DNA from: Myotis daubentonii
Lineage: Eukaryota > Chordata > Mammalia > Chiroptera > Vespertilionidae
NCBI RefSeq assembly: GCF_963259705.1
Contig: NC_081841.1
Location: 114,364,979 to 114,428,978 of the forward strand
Length of the DNA stretch: 64,000 nucleotides
Reading direction: 5' to 3'
The notes under the pieces were generated by a model. That model ran no database searches. It was given only the letters and a program-made list of their open reading frames with translations, and was not told the DNA's origin. Positions 55,738-64,000 of this stretch are shown piece after piece (within the stretch, counting starts at the first letter, position 1; each line of letters opens with the position of its first letter). Made by a program: the position numbers and the translations under genes.

Positions 55738-55920
55738 GTGTGGCTCAGTTGGTTGAGCATCATCCCATGCACTGAAGGGTCGCTGGTTATATTCTCAGTC
55801 AGGGCACATACCCAGGTTGTGGGCTCAGTCCTCCTGTAGAGATGCATTCAGGAGGCAACTGATTAATGTTTCTCTCTCTCCCTTTCCTTTCCTCTCTCCC
55901 TAAAAAAAAATCAATAAAAC
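55738..55920 (+). mobile_element. VES-related SINE, older subtype
   Basis: GCCCTGGCCAGTGTGGCTCA head with an A box TGGCTCAGTTGGTTGAGC, a weak B box GGTTATATTC, shorter polypyrimidine body and AATCAATAAAACAT tail. Target duplication ATAAAAATAGCTTTG (55721-55735) and ATAAAAAGTGCTTTG (55921-55935). The head differs from the other VES copies. Confidence 0.9.
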
Positions 55921-55935
55921 ATAAAAAGTGCTTTG

Positions 55936-56900
55936 CTAACCCACTTTGTCTCTTACAGTGTTATCTTTCTCCCAAGTTAAATTAAACAGATATCAAGTGT
56001 TGTTTATTCAACTTTATTCTTATGAATGCTGACTTTTACCATATATATATATACTTGAGATGGGGATGGGATTTGAAAGGAAGGAGATTGGTGGTTGTCT
56101 CAGTTTTCTCAAAATCATGCAAAAAAAGGGGGAGTGAAGTGAGTCTATTAAGGTAAACATATAAAATCCCATTCTCAATGGTGTCTAGAACATAAAGTAA
56201 TAAGATTCAGCATGCTTACTATATTAATGAAGTTAAAGAAATGGCAGCATCTAAAAATGCTGAAATATCTAAAAGCTAAAACTCAAAACCCAAAACAAAA
56301 CTATGCATAAACACCTAAGATAAACTCTTTTATAATAAGCAAGGCAAAAAGTTTGATATCACTATAAAAGTCTGTGCAAAGAATATTAGGAAATTATATG
56401 TTCTTATACACCTATGTGTGTTTGAAAACTATCTAAAAGTAAACACAAGCCTCCATTTATTTTTCATTTATTTTACCTGGTAAGACTATTTTACTTTTCT
56501 TTATATTCCTTTCTTGACTTTTCAACTATTTCACATAAAAATTTAAGAGAAAATAGAAACCAACAGTTATTTTATGTTCAGCATTTATTCATAACTTCAC
56601 TCCACAAATATTTATTGACCTTCCAGTAAGTGCCAAGTGGAGACTCAGCATTGAAAAAGGAGAAATGAATATAAAACAAAACAAAACAAAAACAAAGCAA
56701 ACGAGCAAAAAATACCCCAGCTCCTACAGTGGAAAAGCTTATGAACACAAATGTAATATAAAGGGTCCTAAACTGGTATACTGATTGTTAAGATGGTGAA
56801 TGAAACTGTAGTGATTAATAGGTAGACAGAAAGATTATTTAAAACTTTTCAGTCAGAATTCAAGGCCAAAATGCCTAGAAGAGCTCACATTGTTAATCAA
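55936..56900. other. AT-rich spacer
   Basis: No gene. 56580-56650 (CCACAAATATTTATTGACC) resembles a common old mammalian repeat; a CAAAA-rich run lies at 56675-56700. Confidence 0.5.
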
Positions 56901-57427
56901 TCCTATATAATAAAAGAGAAACATGCAGATTAGCCATCCCTCTGCTATGCTCAAGCCATGCCCGCCAGCCAAGCCCACAGGCCAATCTGAGTGACTATGC
57001 AAATCATCAGACTAAGATGGTGGTTAATTTGCATACACGGGTGTCAAGCGCCCCAGGAGGCGACGGCGGCTGTGGCCATGAGCTCCTGGGACTTTTGACG
57101 GTCGGGGAGGCATGGCCACCCGTGCCTAGCCATGCCTGTGGACTCCTGGTACCTTGCCGGTGGAGAGTGGGAGGTTTGGAGGACTTGGCAGAGCAAAAGA
57201 CTGCTGGACATAGAGCAGAGTGAGAGAGAGGGTGACTTGGAGGGCGTGGCTCCCTCTCACACCCCAACTTCCTTATCACAGCTGTGGAAACTGACAGCAG
57301 GGAGGAGGAAGTCCCACCTCCACAGAATCAGTCAGAATCAGCCTTTGGTCAGACAGCTCTCAGCAACCTGATAGCCAAGACTCTCATTCACCTGCATCTC
57401 AGACTGTGACAGTAAAGAGATGGGACT
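56901..57427 (+). promoter_or_regulatory. Helitron 5' terminus and leader
   Basis: The 5' end must serve both as transposition origin and promoter region for the protein. The segment from 56995 is GC-rich (GGCGACGGCGGCTGTGGCC). Frames 57007-57371 on either strand lack recognisable domains. Confidence 0.5.
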
Positions 57428-58766
57428 ATGTCTAAAGAACAACTATTGATACAACGTAGCTCTGCAGCTCAAAGATGCCGGCGTTATCAACAGAAAGTGT
57501 CTGCAGAGCAGCATGCGTCTGATCTTGAAAGAAGGCGGCGCCTACAACCGGATTTATCTGAACACCAGCTACTAGAAAAACGTTGCTCTGATGCCGAAAA
57601 ACACTGGTGTTATCGACAGAAAATGCCTCAAGACCAACGTGCCTTTGAAGTTGAAAGAAGGCGGTGGCGACGACAGAATATGTTGAGAGAACAGACATCA
57701 ACAATTACTACCAATTCCAGTAGGAACTGCCTTCTCAGCGAAAATGGAGTACATGAGGATGCAATCCTTGAACGTAGTTGTGGTGGAATGACTGTTCGAT
57801 GTGAATTTTGCCTATCACTAAATTTCTTGAATGAAAAACCATCCGATGGGAAATTTACTCAATGTTGTAGCAAAGGGAAAGTCTGTCCAAATGATATACA
57901 TTTTCCAGATTACCTGGCATACTTTAAAAGATTAATGACAAACGAAGATTCTGACAGTAAAAATTTCATGGAAAATATTCGTTCCATAAATAGTTCTTCT
58001 GCTTTTGCTTCCATGGGTGCAAATATTGCATCGCCAACAGGATATGGGCCATACTGTTTTAGAATACACGGACAAGTTTATTACCGTACTGGACCTTTAC
58101 AATCTTCGGATGGTGTTTCTGAGAAGTTTGCTCAACTCTCTATTTTGGATACAGCCAAAGCTACAAGTAAAAGATTAGCAATACCAGAAAACCAGGGCTT
58201 CTCAGAAAGACTCATGATCAACATCAACAACCTCATGCGTGAAATAAGTGAATTAACAAAATCGTACAAGATGCTACATGAGGTAGAAAAGGAAGCCCAA
58301 TCTGAAGCAGCAGCAAAAGGTATTGCTCCCACAGAAGTAACAATGGCGATTAAATACGATCGCAACAGTGACCCGGGTAGATATAATTCTCCCCGTGTAA
58401 CCAAGGTTGCTGTCATATTCAGAAACGAAGATGGAGAGCCTCCTTTTGAAAGGGACTTGCTCATTCATTGTAAACCAGATCTCAATAATCCAAATGCCAC
58501 TCAAATGAAACAAATCAATATCCTGTTTCCTACATTAGATGCAATGACATACCCTATTCTTTTCCCACATGGTGAAAAAGGCTGGGGAACAGATTTTGCA
58601 TTAAGACTCAGAGACAACAGTGTCATCGTCAATAATACTAGACAAAATGTAAGGACATGAGTCACACAAATGCAGTATTATGGGTTTCATCTCTCTATGC
58701 GGGACACGTTCAATCCTATTTTAACTGCAGGAAAATTAACTCAACAGTTTATCGTGGATTCATATT
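57428..58766 (+). pseudogene. N-terminal region of Helitron Rep/helicase protein
   Basis: A 410-codon frame from ATG 57428 to TGA 58658-58660. The same frame continues after the stop with recognisable Helitron text (MQYYGFHLSMRDTFNPIL, QQFIVDSY) for about 35 codons until truncation, so the TGA looks like a single CGA-to-TGA change. Residues 10-90 hold arginine-rich ~21-residue repeats (RRYQQKVSAEQ, HWCYRQKMPQDQ, ERRRW). A cysteine cluster follows (C125, C128, C146, C147, C153), typical of the Helitron N-terminus and probably zinc-binding. Then come SSAFASMGANI and GPYCFRIHGQVYYR, conserved in Helitron proteins. The catalytic Rep motifs and helicase would lie further on and are absent, so it cannot transpose. 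Confidence 0.88.
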
Positions 58767-61556
58767 AAAAAATGGTGGGGGCCTCTTGTACTGTTGGGGT
58801 TTGGCTCCCCTCTAGCTACTGATTTCAGGGGGCAATGGGGCTCAACATAACTTTGGTGAGAGTAATCTCCTGCTGCTCCCTGTGTGTCTCTGCATGAGAA
58901 GGAGGGAAGGAGATCCCTGGAGTTCAAATGAGAATGAAGGAAAGAGGAGAGGAATATATGTTTTTCTCTGTGTATTTCTCAGAGCAGCTTTAGATAACCA
59001 TGGGGTTAGGAGCAGGAGAAGGGCAGGCATCCTCAGTTGTCTGAGCACTAAGCATCTCAGTGCTCAGCCTGTCTGTACTAGCCACAGGGAGGCATGAACA
59101 CATTTAGGAGAGAAGAGGAACCACTCTGTGAGTGTTCCTGCTTCAAGTGCTGCATCACCCTCCCTAGAGTAGCTAGAGAGGGACTACCTTGTCCCAAGTA
59201 ATCCAGTGGGGAGAAGAGGGTGGATGGCTAGGGCATATTTCCAGTTCTGAATGGACTGTGGCCCTGTGGAGGGAAGGTGAGGGCATCAGAGAGCCTCTGG
59301 AAGGCAGTTAAGAACTTTTCTTCCTGCTGTGAGCCTCTAGTACAGTGATTCTCAACCTTCCGAATGCTGTGACCCTTTAATACAGTTCCTCATGTTGTGG
59401 TGATCCCCAACCATAAAATTATTTTCATTGCTACTTCATAACTGTAATTTTGCTACTGTTATGAATCGTAATGTAAATATCTGATATGCAGGATGTATTT
59501 TCATTGTTACAAATTGAACATAAAGCATAGTGATTAATCACAAAAACAATATGTAATTATATATGTGTTTTCCGATGATCTTAGGCGACCCCTGTGAAAG
59601 GGTTGTTTGACCCCCAAAGGGGTCACGACTCACAGGTTGAGAACTGCTGCTCTAGTGCCTTAATGGCATATATGTCCTGGGGGAGCTCTGACTTCCTCCA
59701 AAGCAGCCACTTCCTCCACTTTCTCCTTCTTGATGTCCTTTAGCATCTGTAGGGCCTTTGTGTCCACTGTCCCCATCAGAAGCTGGATGTCCTCTGCTGT
59801 GGGGTCTCTATCTCCATCAAGTACAGAGGAGGAAATGGTGATAGAGCTTGGAACATGGTATACTAGGGATTAAGCCAGCTACTCGATTTTTTGTCTTATA
59901 TCAAGCTTTTCATTGGGAACTGGCCCTTCTGTTTTTATGTCTTGTATTGTTGTGTGCAGTCTTCAAACAGCTTATGATTCATCTCCATAAATAGTTTCAG
60001 GACACTGTAGATGACTACATGGATGGTCTTGTTCCATGGACTCATCCATGGACTCATCTTGGAGTTTCTGTAGATTACAGGGAACATGATGGGAAGGACT
60101 CTGGCAGCATTGTCACTTATCAGGTTCATGATATACTCATTGTTCCAGTAATAGAGAGCACACTCCGTCACCTGGAAATGCGGGCTGCGGACACACTTGG
60201 CAAGCTTGCAGAAGAGTGGTTCTATCACTTTGCTGAACTCTGAGAGTTAGGTCATCCAGAATCTCTTCTAGCACATTCAGGAACATCACCTCCTTGGGGC
60301 TGTGGGTCTTTGGCCAGAACTTGAGAAGTTCCATAATCATTGGCTCAGTGGACCTCTGTCCTTGTCCAGAAATTGTACCACTCAGTATTCTAGTTGAGGG
60401 TGGTAGATACTCAGGGACTTGACCTTGTGAAGGGAAAGAAGGACATGGATAAGGAACATCTTTTGCTCTTCCTTAAGGGGAAAAGGTAAGCCACTGATGA
60501 TGATGCCCAGGATCTCTAGGAGCTTGGCAATCCCATTGTGATACTCAGTCTGATAAATGAACCTATAAAATATGTGGTTGATCTGCCTAGGGATATAAGC
60601 CCAAAGACCCCAAAACTTGCCATAGATTTGGTGTAAGATGGTCTTCAGAAAGTCTGCTCTCAAGGATTCTCACTGTCAAACAGAGCAAAAACAAGTTTCT
60701 GGTCAATGTACATCTTGGCTGTTTCACTGGTAATCAGTAGACTCAATGAAACATAGGAAAAAACTCATATTTGAGCTGGAGATGTGGCCAGGTGGCTTTC
60801 AGGGTAAATTCATTTTCCTCTGGGTCAAACTTAGCCCCAGTGGAATGTCATAAAAGTCACAGTCTCCGGAAGAGGTTTGCTGAAAAGATGTTGACAGCCT
60901 CAGGGTAAATGGCCTCAGTGACAATGATAATATCATGGCTATGAGTAACATACTCCATCATTTCCTTGAGTCCTGCCCACTCCACTTCTTTGATTTTGAG
61001 ATCACTGAGTGTGTCTAACACAAAGTCAAAGAGGACGTGACATAGCTTCTGGATAAATAGCTTTCTACTCATGGTTTGGTGAATCTTTCAAGGCAGTAAA
61101 CTTCTGCAACTCCTGATTCTTGCTGAAATTGAAGCAGGAGGAGCTTTACTGTTGCTCCTTCTTGACAATCTGGAGGTCTACTGATTTTGCTGAGCTGCAT
61201 GATGTGTGGCTTGCTGTTGCTGGGATGGTTGTTGGATGACAGTGGCTAAGGCTGGGGCTGAGGCTGAGGCTGGGGCTGCAGCTGTGGCTAGACTTGAGTC
61301 TGATTGCTTGGGCTCGACTCCTGACACTGCTGTTAATTAACTGAAAGTCATAACAGTCTCTCAGTGCCTCAGTTTCCTCATCTCCTCAGAGCTCCACTAT
61401 CCTTGCCTGAGTGGCTGGGCTTGGTAGTGCCTTTGGCAAGAGGGCCAGCCTTCTCCTTCCTCAGTTTATATGGCAACTCGGTCCATTTGGACAGGCCTGG
61501 CTCCTGCGGCCCCGCTCTGGCTCCGGCTTTGCTTGGCTGCACTTGGCCTGCCATGA
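58767..61556 (-). pseudogene. PPP2R5D: Processed pseudogene of PP2A B56-delta subunit
   Basis: Intronless, minus strand. The coding region runs from about 61476 (ATG changed to TTG before a PYKL-encoding start) to a TGA at 59286-59288, with 5' UTR to about 61556 and 3' UTR down to 58767. Readable pieces match the B56 family and fit delta best: [20 protein letters not shown] (60857-61072), [20 protein letters not shown] (60382-60663), [20 protein letters not shown] (60137-60340), [20 protein letters not shown] (59935-60228). The parent protein targets the PP2A phosphatase to substrates. Several frameshifts and stops, and a SPIN-like insertion at 59343-59649, make it non-functional. I see no poly(A) tail or clear target duplication, so the mode of arrival is open. 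Confidence 0.92.
59343..59649 (-). mobile_element. SPIN-like non-autonomous hAT transposon
   Basis: Inverted termini CAGTGATTCTCAACCTTCCG and, at right, GGTTGAGAACTGCTG. Internal motifs such as CATGTTGTGGTGATCCCCAA, TTTTCCGATGATCTTAGGCG and CCCCAAAGGGGTCACGACTC match the SPIN family of hAT elements, known from several tetrapod lineages by horizontal transfer. 8-bp target duplication CTCTAGTA (59335-59342) and CTCTAGTG (59650-59657). It splits the PPP2R5D pseudogene within the codons for KALEAH near the C-terminus. Confidence 0.92.
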
Positions 61557-61834
61557 TTTTACATTTTTATTATATGAAATTAAGAAGTATCTGTTTACTT
61601 CACATCATTCAAACAAGCAATATTCAGCTTTTAAGGAACATGTTAAAAGTAATATAAATATCTGCAGCAACCACTTTCCAATTATATAAATGGAGAATTT
61701 AAAAATATATGCTCTTTTGTTATATAAATTACTAATTTTCTTAAATTGCATTTATTTATTTGCTTTTATATTTATAATATTGACTAATTAAAACATCTAT
61801 CAGCTGGGGTGACTACAGCATTTTATATACTAAA
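61557..61834. other. AT-rich spacer
   Basis: Nothing recognised. Helitron sequence does not resume here after the pseudogene. Confidence 0.6.
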
Positions 61835-61969
61835 CTAGGGGCCCAGTGCACGAAATTCGTGCACTGGGTGTGGGGGGGGGAGGGGAGTGTCCCTCAGCCC
61901 AGCCTGCCCCCTCTCACATACTGGGAGCCCTCAGGTGTTGACCCCCATCACCCTCCAATCGCAGGATCG

Positions 61970-62560
61970 GCCCCTTGCCCAGGCCTGACGCCTCTGACAG
62001 AGGTGTCAGGCCTGGGCAGGGGACCCTCATTTCCCCCCATCACTGGTTCTGCCCCCAGCCCAGGCCTGATGCCTCTGGCCCAGGCATCAGGCCTGGGCAG
62101 GGGACCCCCAGACCCCTCCGATTGCTGGCTCTGCCCCTTCCCCAGGCCTGATGCCTCAGCCAGAGGCGTAGACCCCCAACACCCTCTGATCACCTGATCG
62201 GCCCCTTGCCCAGGCCTGACGCCTCCGCCAGAGGTGTCAGGCTTGGACAGGGGACCCCCATCTCCCCCCGATCACTGGCTCTGGCCCCCGCCCAGGCCTG
62301 AGGCCTCTGGCACAGGAATCATGCCTGGGCAGGGGACCCCCATCTCCCTCTGATCGCTTGCTCCACCCCCCGCCCAAGCCTGACGCCTCTGACCCAGGCT
62401 TCAGGCCTGGGCAAGGGGACCATCATATCCCCCCAATCCCCGGCTCCGCCCCCCGCCCAGGCCTGATGCCTCGGCCAGAGGAGTTGACCCTCATCACCCT
62501 CCGATCACCAATCACCGGATCAGCCCCTTGACCAGGCCTGAGGCGTCCGGCTCGGGCAGT
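61970..62560. repeat. ~80-bp hairpin-forming minisatellite in Helitron
   Basis: About seven imperfect units, each with CCCAGGCCTGA.GCCTC, a short spacer and the inverse GAGG..TCAGGCCTGGGCAGG. The unit near 62058-62095 contains CAGGCCTGATGCCT and AGGCATCAGGCCTG as a perfect 14-bp inverted repeat with a 7-base loop. The sister Helitron at 3037 has about one unit (3175-3220). Confidence 0.85.
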
Positions 62561-62874
62561 GGGGACCCGCAGCTGCAGCGGCCCCGCGATCCTGGGCTCC
62601 GCTTTAGGCCCAGGCAAGGGACCCCTAGCTCCCGGGACTGCCAGCTTCGACCGTGTCCAGCTCCCATCGCTGGCTCCACCCCTACTTCCTGCTCTCACTG
62701 GCCAGGGCAGCAAAGGCACCGGATTCTCCGATCATGGCTGGGGGGCAGGGCAAAGGTGGCCCCAGGGCTGCCTTTGCCCTGCCCCCCAGCTCTTAGCTCC
62801 CCCCTGGGTTTCCGATCACTGTCAGTGGCAGGGGGCTTCTTCCTGCTTTCCCTTTCGCCTCCCTGCATTGTGCC

Positions 62875-62950
62875 TACATATGCAAATTAACCGCCATCTT
62901 GTTGGCAGTTAACTGCCAATCATAGTTGGCAGTTAATTTGCATATAGCCC
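62875..62950. repeat. Palindrome cluster (one TTGGCAGTTAACTGCCAA unit)
   Basis: Same architecture as 3536-3632 but with a single full palindrome between TATGCAAATTAAC and GTTAATTTGCATA arms. Confidence 0.85.
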
Positions 62951-63015
62951 TGATTAGCCAATGAAAAGGGTATCGTCGTACGCCAATTACCATTTTTCTC
63001 TTTTATTAGTTTAGA

Positions 63016-63604
63016 TATATTAAGGTGATTCCAAGACCTGAACAAACAGGGTATTATATCAGTGTCTTCACTCTGCTTGGCTCAATGTATTAGACATGAA
63101 ACCAACCTTATCCTTTTGCAGATGTTTTGGAGTGCTATATTTGATAAAAGCAAGTTACAATATTTAACCATCAAGCCTACAAAATTTATACTTCCCATCA
63201 TTAAAAAGTAGAAATCAAACATGCAAACCAAGCTCAAGAGATACAGTGTTTCCATTATTTCACCATCATTATTGATTTATTAAAATCTTAGTTTAGCTAC
63301 AACCAGCAATGAAATAATTTCTGTATCATTTGTGGCCTTTAAACTCAGCATTACAGAAGTGTTCATTATTGTCAAATTATATCCCTGTATATCCTTTCTC
63401 TCCACAAATAAACAAATAGTCAAACTTTATACACAGCTACTGTGAGAAAGACAAAAGAAAGGAAGAACAAAGGAAGAAAATGAGAAGAGAAAAAACAGAG
63501 GGAAAATAAGCAAGAGAAGTAAAATAAAAAATAAAAGAAATGAAAAGCTCTGGAAACCCTCACAGTATTCGCCTCAAAAGCAGCAGTAGCTACCTGCACA
63601 TTAC
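63016..63604. other. AT-rich spacer
   Basis: No gene; a purine-rich run at about 63445-63545 accounts for the phenylalanine-rich minus frame 63420-63614. Confidence 0.6.
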
Positions 63605-63835
63605 TGTGTAACAAGAACTATGCTGCGTGAATCATCCTATTTCCATGAACTAACTTATTTAATGTTCAAAAGAACCCTTATTAGCTAGGTAATATTATTG
63701 TTCCACTTTACAAATGAAACTGAGGCTAAGGAAGGTTCAGTTACTTGGCTCAGAGTCACATCACCAATTATTGCAAGAGAAAGAATCAGTATTTATTCCA
63801 GTTCTAATTCAAAAGCTCTGCTCCTAACTAAGTGT
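63605..63835 (+). mobile_element. MIR (ancient SINE)
   Basis: TATTATTGTTCCACTTTACA, AATGAAACTGAGGCTAAGGA and CAGTTACTTGGCTCAGAGTC match the MIR core. Strongly diverged. Confidence 0.85.
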
Positions 63836-64000
63836 GCTCAATAGGCTGGCTTTCCTGTCTACATATTTCAAAGACATCTAATAATTAATATGTTAAAATT
63901 GGTCTCTGAATTTCCTCCCTTAAATATTTTCCAGTTTCTCCTAGCCTTTTTTATCTCAATGGAACTACCATTCTTTGCTGGCCAAGAAACCCAAAATATC
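63836..64000. other. Unique sequence to window end
   Basis: Nothing recognised. Confidence 0.6.

Larger units (their letters stand above)
56901..58766 (+). mobile_element. 5' part of a protein-coding Helitron (HeliBat-type), truncated
   Basis: Begins TCCTATATAATAAAAGAG directly after an A, the canonical bat Helitron 5' end, followed by about 525 bp of leader and a long reading frame for the N-terminal part of a Helitron Rep/helicase protein. The element breaks off at about 58766, where sequence switches to an antisense PPP2R5D pseudogene. The Rep (HUH nuclease) and helicase regions and the 3' hairpin/CTAG end are missing. It is the only Helitron in the window with coding sequence; the others would need such a protein in trans. 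Confidence 0.88.
61835..63015 (-). mobile_element. Long non-autonomous Helitron with hairpin repeats
   Basis: CTAGGGGCCCAGTGCACGAA start on the plus strand; ends with CTCTTTTATTAGTTTAGA, whose reverse complement begins TC. A and T flanks. Shares its first ~150 bp and last ~480 bp with the Helitron at 3037-3697 but holds about 500 bp more of repeated hairpin units. Frames at 61859-62197, 62423-62912 and others are products of the GC-rich repeat and recur in the sister copy. Confidence 0.9.

Noticed and set aside
61835..61838. CTAG as a possible 3' end for the Helitron that starts at 56901
   Set aside because: CTAG is its own reverse complement. The hairpin lies to its right, so this is the 3' end of a minus-strand Helitron, not the end of the plus-strand one.

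Overview
The window looks like an intergenic or intronic stretch from a vesper bat (Vespertilionidae; Myotis, Eptesicus or a relative). Three repeat signatures point there together: (1) many Helitron (HeliBat-type) rolling-circle transposons, with TC starts, a GTGCAC-type hairpin near the 3' end, CTAG termini and insertion between A and T without target duplication; (2) tRNA-derived VES SINEs; (3) hAT elements including a copy resembling SPIN, plus HAL1-type half-L1 elements. I recognise no functional host gene, tRNA, rRNA or exon. Every long open frame lies in a transposon, a minisatellite or a processed pseudogene.

Layout. 1-10.5 kb: mostly single-copy AT-rich DNA with a 275-bp segment repeated 1.9 kb apart, two Helitrons, a VES, a MER20, an L1 tail, and a site at 7.1-8.0 kb where three retroposed inserts lie between four copies of one 20-bp target. 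10.5-16.2 kb: antisense L1 with nested Helitron, VES, hAT and second L1. 16.6-25.6 kb: a full-length sense L1 (about 6.05 kb once later insertions are removed) bounded by a 15-bp target duplication inside an older L1; it hosts two head-to-tail Helitron pairs and two VES copies, and one Helitron carries a 47-bp minisatellite. 25.6-31.5 kb: mostly unique sequence with one Helitron, a MIR, two hAT elements and two VES copies. 31.5-36.2 kb: antisense L1 with a Helitron, a class II-like solo LTR with 6-bp target duplication, and a composite Helitron block.

36.5-44.6 kb: a stack of L1 pieces, an antisense HAL1 (38.0-39.8 kb) inside L1, and an exact 136-bp duplication within one degenerate L1. 44.6-48.1 kb: mainly unique, with one Helitron and one VES. 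48.1-54.3 kb: a sense L1 with a nested Helitron and a second HAL1. 54.5-54.9 kb: a Helitron-derived chimera with two outward-facing 3' ends and a compound microsatellite.

56.9-61.6 kb is the most notable block. It holds the 5' end of a protein-coding Helitron (410-codon frame, N-terminal part of a Rep/helicase protein, stop codon, then truncation), abutting an antisense processed pseudogene of the PP2A regulatory subunit gene PPP2R5D. That pseudogene is itself split near its C-terminus by a SPIN-like hAT with an 8-bp target duplication. The window ends with a long Helitron carrying hairpin-forming repeats (61.8-63.0 kb), unique DNA and a MIR.

The nesting gives a relative chronology: old L1/MIR/MER20, then younger L1 and HAL1, then VES, hAT and Helitrons. 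All family assignments come from recognising motifs and termini by eye; no database search was run.
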